Part shown: positions 44,732 through 53,732 of the stretch, in pieces | Numbering within the stretch: the first letter of the stretch is position 1 | Layout of the letters: the number at the start of each line of letters is the position of its first letter | Position numbers and translations under genes: made by a program | Notes under the pieces: generated by a model | Database searches by the model: none | Told to the model about the DNA's origin: nothing | Seen by the model: only the letters and a program-made list of their open reading frames with translations | Origin: Deltaproteobacteria bacterium | GTDB taxonomy: Bacteria; Desulfobacterota; Desulfobulbia; Desulfobulbales; Desulfurivibrionaceae | DNA length: 55,324 nt | NCBI GenBank assembly: GCA_021811385.1 | Contig: JAJZPC010000007.1 | Coordinates: 1-55,324 of the forward strand | Direction: 5' to 3'

Positions 44732-45498
44732 AACAGGGGGGTCGTATTTTCCTTGGGAACAAAGATTGCGTCCAGTCGGCTTCTAAGAGCGTTTTCGTCA
44801 AGGTCGGAGGTCATGGCCCCATGCTGGACCAGGGATATCTTCTGGGTTTCTTCCGAAATCACGATGATCACCGCGTCTGTTTCCTCGGAAAGACCGATGG
44901 CCGCCCGATGGCGGGTGCCAAGCTGTTTGCTGATGTAGGGATTTCTTGTGAGGGGAAGCAGGGCTCCGGCCGAACGAATCCGGCCGTTGTGGATGATCAC
45001 CGCTCCGTCATGGAGGGGGGCGGTGGTCTGGAAAATGCTGACCAGGAGCTGCCTGCTGACGATGGCGTCGAGGCTGTGGGCGGATTCGATATAGTCGTTG
45101 AGTCCTGTTTCCCGTTCGATGACGATGAGGCCGCCGATCTTGCGCTGGGCCATTTGCTGCGCCGCCCTGACGACTTCGAGCAGAATCTGGACCGTGTCTT
45201 CCTGGGGCTTGGAAAAGGTGGTTTGTCCGACCTGGGTGAGGGCTCGCCGGATATCCCGCTGGAAGATGATGATGATGATCAGGAAGATCGAGCTTAAAAA
45301 GGTTCCCAGCAGCCAGTACAGGGTCAGGAATTCGAGCTCCCGCGCGGCAAAATAGAGCATGATGAGAACCACGATGCCGGCCAGCATCTGGACGGCGCGG
45401 GTTCCCCGGATCAGCAGCATGATACGATAGATGATGAACGAGACGATCATGATATCGAATATGTCTTGCCAGCGGAGTGACTGTAAAAGTTCCAGCAT
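44707..45498 (-). CDS. cdaA: membrane diadenylate cyclase (CdaA/DacA)
   Basis: A 263-residue enzyme that makes cyclic-di-AMP from ATP. Three transmembrane segments lie at about 12-80 and the DisA_N catalytic domain at 85-235, with the signature DGA at 164-166 and RHRAA at 196-200. I chose ATG 45498, where the protein begins with the family pattern ahead of the first helix; the frame stays open upstream but reads as intergenic sequence. The ribosome-binding site is weak. It heads cdaA-cdaR-glmM-tlyA. Confidence 0.95.
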   Translation of the reverse strand: MLELLQSLRWQDIFDIMIVSFIIYRIMLLIRGTRAVQMLAGIVVLIMLYFAARELEFLTLYWLLGTFLSSIFLIIIIIFQRDIRRALTQVGQTTFSKPQEDTVQILLEVVRAAQQMAQRKIGGLIVIERETGLNDYIESAHSLDAIVSRQLLVSIFQTTAPLHDGAVIIHNGRIRSAGALLPLTRNPYISKQLGTRHRAAIGLSEETDAVIIVISEETQKISLVQHGAMTSDLDENALRSRLDAIFVPKENTTPLLWKNWLNK

Positions 45499-45840
45499 CG
45501 GGGTCGGGGTTCCGTCAATAAAAAATCTGGGGTGAAAAGTTGAAAATGTCTCGTTCTTTCTAAGGTAAACGAAAAGCAGGGGGCCAGGCAAGGGGCATGA
45601 GTGAATTTTTTTAAAAAAATTGGGGGGATCGGCAGTGGTGTTGTAAAAAAGCAAGGGTGTCTTTTGGCGAAAAGCTCCTCGCGCGCGCAAAAAAAAACAT
45701 TCCGACAACCGGGCCGCCTGGCTGTCGTTTCGATGGGCGATTAATCCGGCCCGGCGTTGTTTGGGGTCAGGGGAGGGCGCACGATGGGGCGGCAAGAAGA
45801 GCGAAGGGAGGTCTGGGAGATATGCCGGTGTGGTGCTTTT
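45499..45840. other. 342-base gap upstream of cdaA
   Basis: It contains an 18-base A/T palindrome (45604-45621: AA, seven T, seven A, TT) and a polypurine/polypyrimidine-rich stretch. A minus-strand TTGCCT box near 45585-45590 is a weak -35 candidate for cdaA. No open frame I can support. Confidence 0.4.
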
Positions 45841-46359
45841 TTAGCGGGAAAAATGGCGCAGGCGTAAAATGGACCACTGCCGGTGGCGTTTTTTTGCAAA
45901 AAACAGCGGCAGGGCAAGGGCGGTATTGCGGAGAGCAAGCAAGAGGGCCGGCCAACTCTCCGACTTGCCGAAGCAGCCGCAGTCAAGGGGGAGCAGGAGA
46001 TGGCCGCCGGAGGCAGTCAGTATGGCAACGGTAAAGAGGAGATAAAGCGCCCCCATGGCCGTGGCGGATATCTCAAGATGGATACCGCTTACGGCCCAAA
46101 GGCCCAGAAGAATCTCCAGCCGTGGAAGCCAGCGGGCCAGGAGAATGACCATTTCGAGATTGAGCATGCCCTGCTCATGCAGGGCCGCCAGTAATTCTCC
46201 CACCCCTGCTTCGCGGAGCTTGAGAATCGCGGCAATAAGGAGCAGCAAGGCGGCAAGGTGATAGTCGGCCAGGATAAACAGGTCCAGCGGGGTCGCTGCC
46301 GCCGGACCTGTTTCTTTATTGGGGGAGCGCGGCGATGCGATGATCGTAGTGGTCCGCAT
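45841..46359 (-). CDS. MauE/DoxX-type redox-associated membrane protein
   Basis: A 172-residue protein with four predicted transmembrane helices and the motif CGCFG at about 125-129, which is typical of MauE-like and related DsbD/VKOR-adjacent membrane proteins that handle disulfides or protect partner enzymes. The start ATG 46359 overlaps the 3' end of the chemoreceptor gene by 44 bases. The N-terminal 25 residues are soluble and polar. The redox role is inference from the motif and from the rhodanese gene two genes upstream. Confidence 0.75.
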   Translation of the reverse strand: MRTTTIIASPRSPNKETGPAAATPLDLFILADYHLAALLLLIAAILKLREAGVGELLAALHEQGMLNLEMVILLARWLPRLEILLGLWAVSGIHLEISATAMGALYLLFTVAILTASGGHLLLPLDCGCFGKSESWPALLLALRNTALALPLFFAKKRHRQWSILRLRHFSR

Positions 46360-47788
46360 GGCCTTCCCAGAAGATCATGAGTTCGTCAACCAGCGTGTTC
46401 AGCCTCTGCACCTGATCGGAGACCTCTTGGACTGTCGCGGCGCTCTCCTCCGACATGGCGGCAAGCGACTGGACCGACGAGTCAACGGCGGAGATGGTTT
46501 GGTTGACCTTGTCCTGATTGTCTGCTTGGCTGTTTGAGTTTTCCGTGATCTTCTCCATTTGTTGGGCAACATTGCGCGTTGCCTTGCTCACCTCGGGGAA
46601 GGTGGTTTTCAGGGTAAAAATCACGGTCTCGCCTTCGTGGATCTCTTTGTCGAGCCGACCGATAACCTCGGCCGCTTTTTGGGAGGCTTCCGAGGCCCTT
46701 GTCGCCAACCGACGGACTTCATCCGCCACCACTGCAAAACCTGCGCCCGCCTCGCCGGCTCGCGCTGCCTCCACCGCGGCATTCAGGGCGAGCAGATTGG
46801 TCTGGAAGGCGATATCCTCGATCACCTTGACCAGGGAGGATATTTCCCGATCCGCGTCCGCCATGCCGGACATGGCGTCCACCACCTTGCGGATAATCTC
46901 TTCTGCCTGGTCGGCGGTGGTCAAGACCTGTTGGGTCGATTTTCCGGCGGATTTGGCGAGTTGCAGGTTTTCTCCCGCTTGGGCGGCAATGGTTTTGGTG
47001 GAGGTGGTTATTTGGTCGAGGTGGGCGGCGGATTCGGAGGTCTCGGCGCTGAGCTGGGTGGACATGTCGGCGATATAGGCCATGGAGGAAAGCAGGGCGC
47101 CTGCCGCCGTGGAGGATTCGGCGGACATGGCGGCCAGCTTTTTGGACATGTTCGAGACCAGGAGGAAGGTGACGCAACCCACGCCGGAAAGTATGACAAA
47201 GGCGATCAGCAGTGCCTTGGCCATCAGGGAGCTGATGGCGAGAATGTGTTGGGTGTTCCGGTTGTGCGCCTCCGCGCTTTCCGTCACCAGCTGTTCCAGG
47301 GTGGAGAAGATGAAGGTGGTGCGGGCTTTGAATATCGGCATCAGCTCGGCCTCGCGGCCGAATTCCAGATCAATGGCGGCGCGCACCATGTCGGCGCCGA
47401 TATCGTTGGCCTCGATATAGGCGGCCAGCAGTTTCCGCACCAAGGCGGCATTGGCCGTATCCTGGTTGGCTTCGTGCAGATCTTGCAGGGATTTGAACAG
47501 CGCGCGCAAGCGGGTGTCCAGCGGCTCAATCTCCTTGAGCCGCTGGGTGCTGGCCGCGGCCTTGGCTGTGTCGAGCTTTTCGATAACCTGACCCATGAGC
47601 CCCTGCATTTCGACGGCCATTCTGGTGATCGGGTATTCCTTCCTGGCGATCCCGGCCACGTCCTGGGCAAGAGAGCGCAAGGAGAGGAGGGCGGCGGCAA
47701 TTATCGCAGAGGATAAGACGCCCAGGAGCAGGAAAGCGAAATAGAGACGCAGTTTGTTGCCGATTTTTTGAGGAATCTTGAGATGCAT
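46316..47788 (-). CDS. methyl-accepting chemotaxis protein, third receptor
   Basis: A 490-residue receptor. TM1 lies at about 14-35 and TM2 near 175-197, with an all-helical periplasmic domain between (four-helix-bundle type). No HAMP signature is obvious. The signalling tip with [15 protein letters not shown] is present, and the C-terminus lacks a CheR-binding pentapeptide. I chose ATG 47788, with AGGCC just upstream and 11 bases after the rhodanese stop. Its 3' end overlaps the MauE-like gene. Confidence 0.9.
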   Translation of the reverse strand: MHLKIPQKIGNKLRLYFAFLLLGVLSSAIIAAALLSLRSLAQDVAGIARKEYPITRMAVEMQGLMGQVIEKLDTAKAAASTQRLKEIEPLDTRLRALFKSLQDLHEANQDTANAALVRKLLAAYIEANDIGADMVRAAIDLEFGREAELMPIFKARTTFIFSTLEQLVTESAEAHNRNTQHILAISSLMAKALLIAFVILSGVGCVTFLLVSNMSKKLAAMSAESSTAAGALLSSMAYIADMSTQLSAETSESAAHLDQITTSTKTIAAQAGENLQLAKSAGKSTQQVLTTADQAEEIIRKVVDAMSGMADADREISSLVKVIEDIAFQTNLLALNAAVEAARAGEAGAGFAVVADEVRRLATRASEASQKAAEVIGRLDKEIHEGETVIFTLKTTFPEVSKATRNVAQQMEKITENSNSQADNQDKVNQTISAVDSSVQSLAAMSEESAATVQEVSDQVQRLNTLVDELMIFWEGHADHYDHRIAALPQ

Positions 47789-47799
47789 GGCGGCCTGGC

Positions 47800-48534
47800 C
47801 TACTTGCTGACCGGCAATCCGGCTGCGACCCAAGCCATCATCCCCCCGTCAAGGGCGGCAAGATCCTTGAAGCCATTCATGCTGAGAAACTTGGCCGCGA
47901 CCACAACCTGCTTGGCGGCATGATCGATCACCACCACCTTCTTGTTCCTGGGGATGGTGGAGTGCTTCTCTTCCAGGTCGTCCATGTCGATTTCGATGGC
48001 GCCGGCCAAGCGGCCGCTTTCCTTGTGTTTGGCATCGCGGATGTCCAGGATGGTGACGGATTTGGCCATGTCGTTGAGCTGTTGCGGGGTGAGGCGGGTG
48101 AGTTCGATGTTCGGGTAGTTGGCTGCCTTGGTCACGGGATAACCGTTCTGCATCCAAGCAGGCAGGCCTTCGTCATAGATCATGATATTGCTGTAGCCGA
48201 GTGTCTGGGCCACCTTGGCCGCCATCTTGCTCTTGCCGCATTTGGGTCCGAGGCAGTAGAAGACCAGCAGGGTATTTTTGTCCGCGGGGAGGTTCGGGTT
48301 GCCCTTCACCTTGCTCGACGGGATGTTGATCGAGCCCTGGATGGCTTTTTCCTTGTGCTCGATGGAGCTTAATGCGTCTGCGAGCACCATGGTTTCCTTG
48401 GCGTCCATCTTTTTCTTGAGTTCCGCGGTGGAGATGACGGGGATATCCGCCGCAATTGCCGCGGAGGTGAAAAGGGAAAACAGGGAGATCAGGGCGCAGA
48501 GAAAAGCTGTGGCAAGGCAATGGCGGTGTCGCAT
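47800..48534 (-). CDS. exported tandem rhodanese-domain protein
   Basis: A 244-residue protein with a signal peptide (about 1-29) and two rhodanese domains, about 32-136 and 146-244. The first keeps the active cysteine C94 ([10 protein letters not shown]), while the second has ...IDHAAKQV where the cysteine loop should be, so it is probably catalytically dead. Rhodaneses transfer sulfane sulfur; a periplasmic location fits sulfur-compound handling. AAAGGAACAGACC precedes the start. It heads a set with the chemoreceptor and the MauE-like gene. Confidence 0.88.
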   Translation of the reverse strand: MRHRHCLATAFLCALISLFSLFTSAAIAADIPVISTAELKKKMDAKETMVLADALSSIEHKEKAIQGSINIPSSKVKGNPNLPADKNTLLVFYCLGPKCGKSKMAAKVAQTLGYSNIMIYDEGLPAWMQNGYPVTKAANYPNIELTRLTPQQLNDMAKSVTILDIRDAKHKESGRLAGAIEIDMDDLEEKHSTIPRNKKVVVIDHAAKQVVVAAKFLSMNGFKDLAALDGGMMAWVAAGLPVSK

Positions 48535-49179
48535 GGTCTGTTCCTTTGTTTGGAGATTAATGGGTGAGTAAGGTTTTTTTTAAAAAAAACATGAATTCGG
48601 GGTCTCCACGATGTGGAACCTGTCCCTTTGAGCAAAAAACGTACCAGAAGGCCCGGCAGGTAAGGAATATGGGAGGCGGACATATGGCGGAAATGTTTTT
48701 GCACACACATAAGGCACGACAAAAGGGTGTTTTATTTTTTCCGGCATTCCCGAAACAGGGGGTGTCATCCGCTGCGCGGATACTGGAAAAGGCCCAGCTT
48801 CTGTTTGAGTTTGTAGCCAGAAACTGACCGGCTCTAAAAAAACCGTCCTGTCGGGGAGGGGATTCAAGAACTCATGACAGATGCTCTCTCCCGCAAGGTG
48901 GTTGGGAAATAGCCGACCGTCCGGGCATGTTTTTGGTGTTCGAGCGGAAAACTATTCAGGTATTTCTTACAGGCCTTTTTTTCGCCATCGTTGCGGAATT
49001 AAAATGCCTACTTGTTGCTTGACAAGGTTGGGAAATTGATTTATCTTCACAAAATTTTCCAGCATCTTTCTGTCGGTGTTGCCGGGAGACGGCGACCGGA
49101 CGGAAAACCTGCCGGCCTGGAAACGGCAAGGGCAGAGCGTCTTGAATCAATCAACAATACAGTGAACAGGAGTTGAGAA
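48535..49179. other. 645-base divergent region between the rhodanese gene and rpsT
   Basis: It contains a T8A8 palindrome (48574-48589) close to the rhodanese start, a GCGC-centred hairpin (48767-48781), and the rpsT promoter and leader (49019-49179). Short open frames on both strands lack ribosome-binding sites and read as chance frames. Confidence 0.5.
49019..49047 (+). promoter_or_regulatory. sigma-70 promoter for rpsT
   Basis: TTGACA at 49019-49024 and TATCTT at 49042-49047, spacer 17. It is about 130 bases upstream of the rpsT start and leaves a long leader with a hairpin around 49072-49100. Confidence 0.6.
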
Positions 49180-49452
49180 TTGGCTAATCATAAATCCGCC
49201 ATGAAGAGGAATCGTCAGAACCAGTTGCAACGGCTTCGCAATCGCTCCAACAAGAGCAAAATGAAGGGCGTTGTGAAGAAGGTCCTTGAGGCCCTTGAGC
49301 AGAAAGCCGGGGATCAGGCCCAGGAAGCGCTGAAGGCGGCGATCCCTGTTATAGAGAAGACTGCGGTAAAGGGTTCCATCCACAAAAAGAATGCTTCCCG
49401 CAAGGTTTCCCGTTTGACCAAGCGGGTAAATGCCTTGTTGAGCGCCGCGTAA
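49180..49452 (+). CDS. rpsT: 30S ribosomal protein bS20
   Basis: A 90-residue basic helical protein that binds 16S rRNA early in 30S assembly. The sequence begins ANHKSAMKR and matches the family throughout. The start is TTG 49180 with AGGAG seven bases upstream; no ATG is available in place. E. coli rpsT also uses UUG, and S20 there represses its own translation, so the weak start and long leader here may serve the same control. Confidence 0.96.
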   Translation: MANHKSAMKRNRQNQLQRLRNRSNKSKMKGVVKKVLEALEQKAGDQAQEALKAAIPVIEKTAVKGSIHKKNASRKVSRLTKRVNALLSAA

Positions 49453-49628
49453 CAACGCGAAAGCCGCTAGCGGCTGGAGCCTTGGCGCGGGTTCTCCTCC
49501 AGCGGGAGACCTCCTTGCCTACGGCCCTTCCGATCGGGCCTCGGGATGGTTGTGCCTCTTCCGACGTGCACAGGGATCGGACACCTGTATATTATGAAGA
49601 GTGTTTCGCTGTGACAAAGAAAAACAAG

Positions 49629-49665
49629 AAAGCCATGGGACGCCAATGTTCCATGGCTTTTTTTT
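49629..49665 (+). terminator. intrinsic terminator between rpsT and trpE
   Basis: A perfect 10-bp stem AAAGCCATGG/CCATGGCTTT (49629-49638 with 49651-49660) is followed by eight T. It ends 22 bases before the trpE start, so it either terminates rpsT or acts as a trp-leader attenuator. No Trp-rich leader peptide is visible. Confidence 0.85.
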
Positions 49666-49687
49666 ATTTATGAGCTGAGGATCCATC

Positions 49688-51202
49688 ATGTTCCGACCTT
49701 CCTTGCAGGAGTTTGAACACCTGGCGGTCGATGCCGGTCTGGTACCGATCTATCGGGAAATCGTCGCCGACCTCGATACGCCGCTGACCATCTTTGCCAA
49801 GGTGGCGGGCGGGGAGTCGCACGCCTTTCTTTTTGAAAGCCTTGAAGGCGGCGAGAAATGGGGGCGTTATTCCTTTATCGGCCTTGATCCCATCGTCACT
49901 TTTGCAAGCCGCGGCACCCGGATCACCATCACCCGGGAGGGAGCGGTGGAGGAGCGGCAGGACGATCCGCTGGCGGCCCTGCAAGCTCTGCTCAAGTCCT
50001 TCAATGCCTGCAATTCGGAGATGGCCTGCGATCCGGAGCTGCTGCCGCGTTTTTTTGGCGGGGCCGTGGGTTTTCTGGGCTACGACATGGTGCGGTTCAT
50101 GGAGCGGCTGCCCGAGCGCAATCCGCCCCTGGCCCAGTTTCCGGACAGCTCTTTCATGGTGCCGCGAACCGTTCTGATCTACGACAACCTCAGGCAGTTG
50201 CTCACCGTGGTCAATCTGGTGCAGACCTCTGGGACTGGGATTGAAGCGGGCGATATTCCGGCCTTGTATGCGAAAGCGCAGGGTGAGATCGAGGAGATCA
50301 TCGTCCGCCTCCAAGCCCCCATGCCCACGGAGTATCTCGGTGGGGGAGGCCTGAAGACTGCCGCGCCCCACGCCTTCACCTCCAATATGAGTGAGGAGGG
50401 GTTCGAGAAGATGGTGGAGGCGGCCAAGGAGTATATTCAGGCCGGTGATATCATTCAGGTCGTTTTGTCGCAACGGTTCCACACCAAAACAGAATTGGCG
50501 CCATTCAAGCTCTACCGCGCCCTGCGCCATATCAATCCCAGCCCCTATCTTTTCTATCTCAAGCTCGGGGATCTGGTCCAGATCGGCTCTTCCCCGGAGA
50601 TTCTGGTTCGCCTTGAGCAGGATGATATCGAGCTCAGGCCCATTGCCGGGACGAGAAAACGCGGCAAAACCCAGGAAGAGGACGCTGCCCTTGAGCAGGA
50701 GCTGCTGGCCGATCCCAAGGAGCGGGCCGAGCATCTGATGCTGGTCGATCTGGGCCGCAACGATGTGGGCCGGGTCGCCGGCTACGGCTCGGTGGAGGTC
50801 CGGGATCTGCTGGTGGTCGAGCGGTACAGCCATGTCATGCATCTGGTTTCCGGAGTGCATGGAACCCTGGCGCCGGGTAAGGATCAGTTCGACGTCCTGC
50901 GCGCCTGCTTTCCGGCGGGCACGGTGAGCGGGGCTCCCAAGATCCGGGCCATGGAGATCATCGAAGAGCTTGAGCCCGAGCGGCGCGGGCCCTATGCCGG
51001 CTCCATCGGGTATTTCGGTTTTTCCGGGAACATGGATTTTTGCATCACCATCCGGACCTTCATCATGCAGGGCGACGATCTCTGGGTGCAGGCCGGGGCA
51101 GGGATTGTCGCCGATTCCGTGCCCGCCCTGGAGTATCAGGAAACCATCAACAAATCCATGGGGCTGCGGCGGGCGGTGGAGTTGGCGGAAAAAGAATTTT
51201 AG
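49688..51202 (+). CDS. trpE: anthranilate synthase component I
   Basis: A 504-residue enzyme making anthranilate from chorismate and ammonia or glutamine with TrpG. The tryptophan-feedback region reads FLFESLEGGEKWGRYSF (around 50-66), and the catalytic core has the family motifs PSPYLFYL, GSSPE and AGTRKRG. The start at 49688 follows GAGG. The stop TAG begins repeat copy B, and trpG follows after 123 bases. Leading position in trpE-G-D-C-F. Confidence 0.96.
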   Translation: MFRPSLQEFEHLAVDAGLVPIYREIVADLDTPLTIFAKVAGGESHAFLFESLEGGEKWGRYSFIGLDPIVTFASRGTRITITREGAVEERQDDPLAALQALLKSFNACNSEMACDPELLPRFFGGAVGFLGYDMVRFMERLPERNPPLAQFPDSSFMVPRTVLIYDNLRQLLTVVNLVQTSGTGIEAGDIPALYAKAQGEIEEIIVRLQAPMPTEYLGGGGLKTAAPHAFTSNMSEEGFEKMVEAAKEYIQAGDIIQVVLSQRFHTKTELAPFKLYRALRHINPSPYLFYLKLGDLVQIGSSPEILVRLEQDDIELRPIAGTRKRGKTQEEDAALEQELLADPKERAEHLMLVDLGRNDVGRVAGYGSVEVRDLLVVERYSHVMHLVSGVHGTLAPGKDQFDVLRACFPAGTVSGAPKIRAMEIIEELEPERRGPYAGSIGYFGFSGNMDFCITIRTFIMQGDDLWVQAGAGIVADSVPALEYQETINKSMGLRRAVELAEKEF

Positions 51203-51274
51203 GAGCCGTTAGGAAACAGGAGCTCTCTTGTTCGTTTCGTTACGGCTCCTTATGCCGATCACTGCATTTCAATG
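51200..51274. repeat. stop-codon-overlapping palindromic element, copy B
   Basis: It starts at the TAG stop of trpE. GGAGCCGT (51202-51209) pairs with ACGGCTCC (51242-51249); the element then reads TTATGCCG and ends CAATG, as copy A (41438-41515) does. The inner sequence between the stem arms differs between copies, but the stem is kept by a paired G-C to A-T change. Confidence 0.75.
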
Positions 51275-51325
51275 GTACAGTTTTTCTGAACAACGGCTTA
51301 GCCCCGGCGGCATGCGAGAAAAAAT

Positions 51326-51934
51326 ATGATAGTCATCATCGATAATTACGACTCTTTTACCTACAACATCGTCCAGACCCTCGGAGGGATGGGCGCCGAG
51401 ATGAAGATCTTCCGCAACGACGAGGTGGATATCTCCTTCATCGCCTCGCTTGCTCCCGACCGGCTGTTGATCTCGCCCGGACCCTGTTCTCCGGTCCAGG
51501 CAGGCATCTCCATCGAGGCGATCCGTTTCTTCAGTGAGAAGATTCCGGTGCTGGGCGTTTGCTTGGGGCATCAGTCCCTGGGCGAGGCCTTTGGCGGACA
51601 AACCGTGCGGGCCGGGCGGCTCATGCACGGCAAGACAAGCCCCATCACCCACGACGGTTTTGGCGTGTTCACCGGATTGCCCAACCCTTTCGAGGCCATG
51701 CGCTACCATTCTCTGGTGGTTCGGGAGTCGGATCTGCCCGATTGTCTGATGGTCACGGCGCGTTCCGATCAGGGCGAACTCATGGGACTCAGGCACCGGA
51801 CCTTGCCGGTGGAAGGGGTGCAATTCCATCCCGAATCCATCATGACCCCGGCCGGGGTGCGGTTGTTGAAAAATTTCCTTGATCCGGCCTATCCGGAAAT
51901 TCTCGCCAGGCAGCGCAAGGAGATGGTCGCATGA
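51326..51934 (+). CDS. trpG: anthranilate synthase component II (glutamine amidotransferase)
   Basis: A 202-residue class I amidotransferase that supplies ammonia to TrpE. The nucleophile cysteine is in VLGVCLGHQS, and the catalytic His/Glu are in VQFHPES; the oxyanion region SPGPCSP is present. It starts after the repeat element and overlaps the trpD start by four bases (ATGA). The sequence belongs to the TrpG/PabA group; its place in the trp operon favours TrpG. Confidence 0.96.
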   Translation: MIVIIDNYDSFTYNIVQTLGGMGAEMKIFRNDEVDISFIASLAPDRLLISPGPCSPVQAGISIEAIRFFSEKIPVLGVCLGHQSLGEAFGGQTVRAGRLMHGKTSPITHDGFGVFTGLPNPFEAMRYHSLVVRESDLPDCLMVTARSDQGELMGLRHRTLPVEGVQFHPESIMTPAGVRLLKNFLDPAYPEILARQRKEMVA

Positions 51935-52962
51935 TGAAAGAGGCCATTGCCAAAGTGGTGGCGGGAACCGACCTGAGCGAAGCGGAGATGGTCGGGGTGA
52001 TGGAGATAATCATGGGCGGCGAGGCCACCCAGGCCCAGATCGGCGCTTTCATCACCGCGCTGAGGATCAAGGGCGAAACCGTGGACGAGATCACCGGCGC
52101 GGCCAGGGTGATGCGGGCCAAGGCCACCAAGGTGGATGGGGTCGGCGAGGGCGGGATTCTCGTGGATACCTGCGGCACCGGGGGCGACGCCTCCGGCACC
52201 TTCAATGTTTCCACCACCACCGCCTTTGTCGTGGCCGCAGCCGGGATTCCGGTGGCAAAGCACGGCAACCGTTCCGTTTCCAGCCATTGCGGCAGCGCCG
52301 ATGTGCTGGAGGCCCTGGGCGTGGACCTGACCCTGAGCGCGGAGGAGATCGGCCAGTGCATCCGGGAGATCGGCATCGGCTTCATGTTCGCTCCGGCCCT
52401 GCATGGGGCGATGAAGCATGCCATCGGCCCGCGCCGCGAGATCGGGATCAGGACGATCTTCAATATCCTCGGCCCCCTGACCAACCCTGCCGGGGCCAAC
52501 GTGCAGGTCATGGGGGTGTATGCCCCTTCCCTCACCGAAACCCTGGCCCAGGTGTTGGGCAGGCTCGGCACTAAACGCGCTCTGGTGGTGTGCGGCGAGG
52601 GCAATCTCGACGAAATCACCATTACCGGCGCCACCAGGGTATCCGACTGGGCCAACGGCGCATTGACAACCTACAGCATCCATCCCTCGGAGCTGGGCAT
52701 GGCCACGGCCACCCTGGCGGAGATCAAGGGCGGAACAACCGCGCCCGAAGCGGCAACGCAGCTGCGTTTGGTGCTGAGCGGCAAGGCCGGCCCCTGCCTG
52801 GACATGGTTCTGCTCAATGCCGGCGCCGCTCTGATGGCTGCGGGACGCAGCGACGATCTTGCCTCCGGGGTGGCCCTGGCCCGCGAAGTAGTGGCCAGCG
52901 GGGCCGCGCTCAACAAGGTTGATGCGCTGGTTGCCTTTTCCAAATCGGTGAAAAAATCATGA
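51931..52962 (+). CDS. trpD: anthranilate phosphoribosyltransferase
   Basis: A 343-residue enzyme that transfers phosphoribose from PRPP to anthranilate. The glycine-rich PRPP loop DTCGTGGDASGTFNVST (about 79-95), KHGNRSVSS and the RREIGIRTIFNILGPLTNP segment are all typical. Coupled by ATGA overlaps to trpG upstream and trpC downstream. Confidence 0.97.
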   Translation: MMKEAIAKVVAGTDLSEAEMVGVMEIIMGGEATQAQIGAFITALRIKGETVDEITGAARVMRAKATKVDGVGEGGILVDTCGTGGDASGTFNVSTTTAFVVAAAGIPVAKHGNRSVSSHCGSADVLEALGVDLTLSAEEIGQCIREIGIGFMFAPALHGAMKHAIGPRREIGIRTIFNILGPLTNPAGANVQVMGVYAPSLTETLAQVLGRLGTKRALVVCGEGNLDEITITGATRVSDWANGALTTYSIHPSELGMATATLAEIKGGTTAPEAATQLRLVLSGKAGPCLDMVLLNAGAALMAAGRSDDLASGVALAREVVASGAALNKVDALVAFSKSVKKS

Positions 52963-53732
52963 TCCTTGACACCATCGTTGCCAGAAAAAAAGAAGAGGTC
53001 GCAGCCCTCAAGGGTCGAGGCATTGTCGCGCCGGATCAGGAGATTCCGCCGCCGCGCGGCTTTATTCGGGCGCTCACCGAATTTTCCGGCGTGGCCGTCA
53101 TTGCCGAGGCCAAAAAGGCCTCCCCTTCCAAGGGCGTGATCCGGCCCGATTTCGATCCGGTGGCCATAGCCCGCAGCTATCTGGCGGGCGGGGCCCAGGC
53201 GCTTTCGGTGCTCACCGATGCGGATTTCTTTCAGGGCTCTCTCGCCTATATTCCCGCAGTGCGGGCGGCGGTGACTCTTCCTGTCCTGCGCAAGGACTTC
53301 ATCATCGACCCCTTGCAGATCAAAGAGGCCCGGGCGTATGGCGCCGATGCGATCCTGCTGATCGCCGCCATTCTTGAGACCAGCCAGATGCAGGAGTATC
53401 AGACCCTGGCCTCCGAGCTTGGCATGGATGTGCTGGTGGAGGTGCATGACGAGGCGGAGGTTGAAAAGGCCGTGGCCGCGGGCAGCCGTTTGATCGGGGT
53501 CAACAACCGGGATCTCCGCGATTTTTCCATGGATCTGAATACCACCTTCCGTTTGCAAAAGATGATCCCGGCCGGGATTCCCCTGGTGAGCGAATCAGGG
53601 ATCCGCGATCACCACGACATGGTGCGGCTTGCGGAACATAACATCAAGGCGGCGCTGGTCGGGGAGACTTTGATGCGGGCCGAGGATCCGGCCGTGGCCT
53701 TGCGCACCCTGGTCGGCGGGCGGCAAGGATGA
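52959..53732 (+). CDS. trpC: indole-3-glycerol-phosphate synthase
   Basis: A 257-residue TIM-barrel enzyme. The signatures VIAEAKKASPSKG (about 46-58), LRKDFIID and GVNNRDLRDF (near 180) are present, with the catalytic lysines in the first two. It is a separate chain from TrpF, unlike the fused enzyme of E. coli. ATGA overlaps couple it to trpD and trpF. Confidence 0.97.
   Translation: MILDTIVARKKEEVAALKGRGIVAPDQEIPPPRGFIRALTEFSGVAVIAEAKKASPSKGVIRPDFDPVAIARSYLAGGAQALSVLTDADFFQGSLAYIPAVRAAVTLPVLRKDFIIDPLQIKEARAYGADAILLIAAILETSQMQEYQTLASELGMDVLVEVHDEAEVEKAVAAGSRLIGVNNRDLRDFSMDLNTTFRLQKMIPAGIPLVSESGIRDHHDMVRLAEHNIKAALVGETLMRAEDPAVALRTLVGGRQG

Noticed and set aside
48564-48867. Two short frames (87 and 95 codons) on opposite strands in the rhodanese-rpsT gap
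   Set aside because: No ribosome-binding site, no codon bias like neighbours, and no similarity I can see.
49453-49628. T-box or tRNA gene upstream of trpE
   Set aside because: I find no T-box core (AGGGTGG-type) and no tRNA T-arm sequence; only small GC-rich hairpins are visible.
49482-49673. Possible trp leader peptide
   Set aside because: The frame begins at TTG, has no cluster of Trp codons and runs through the terminator stem.
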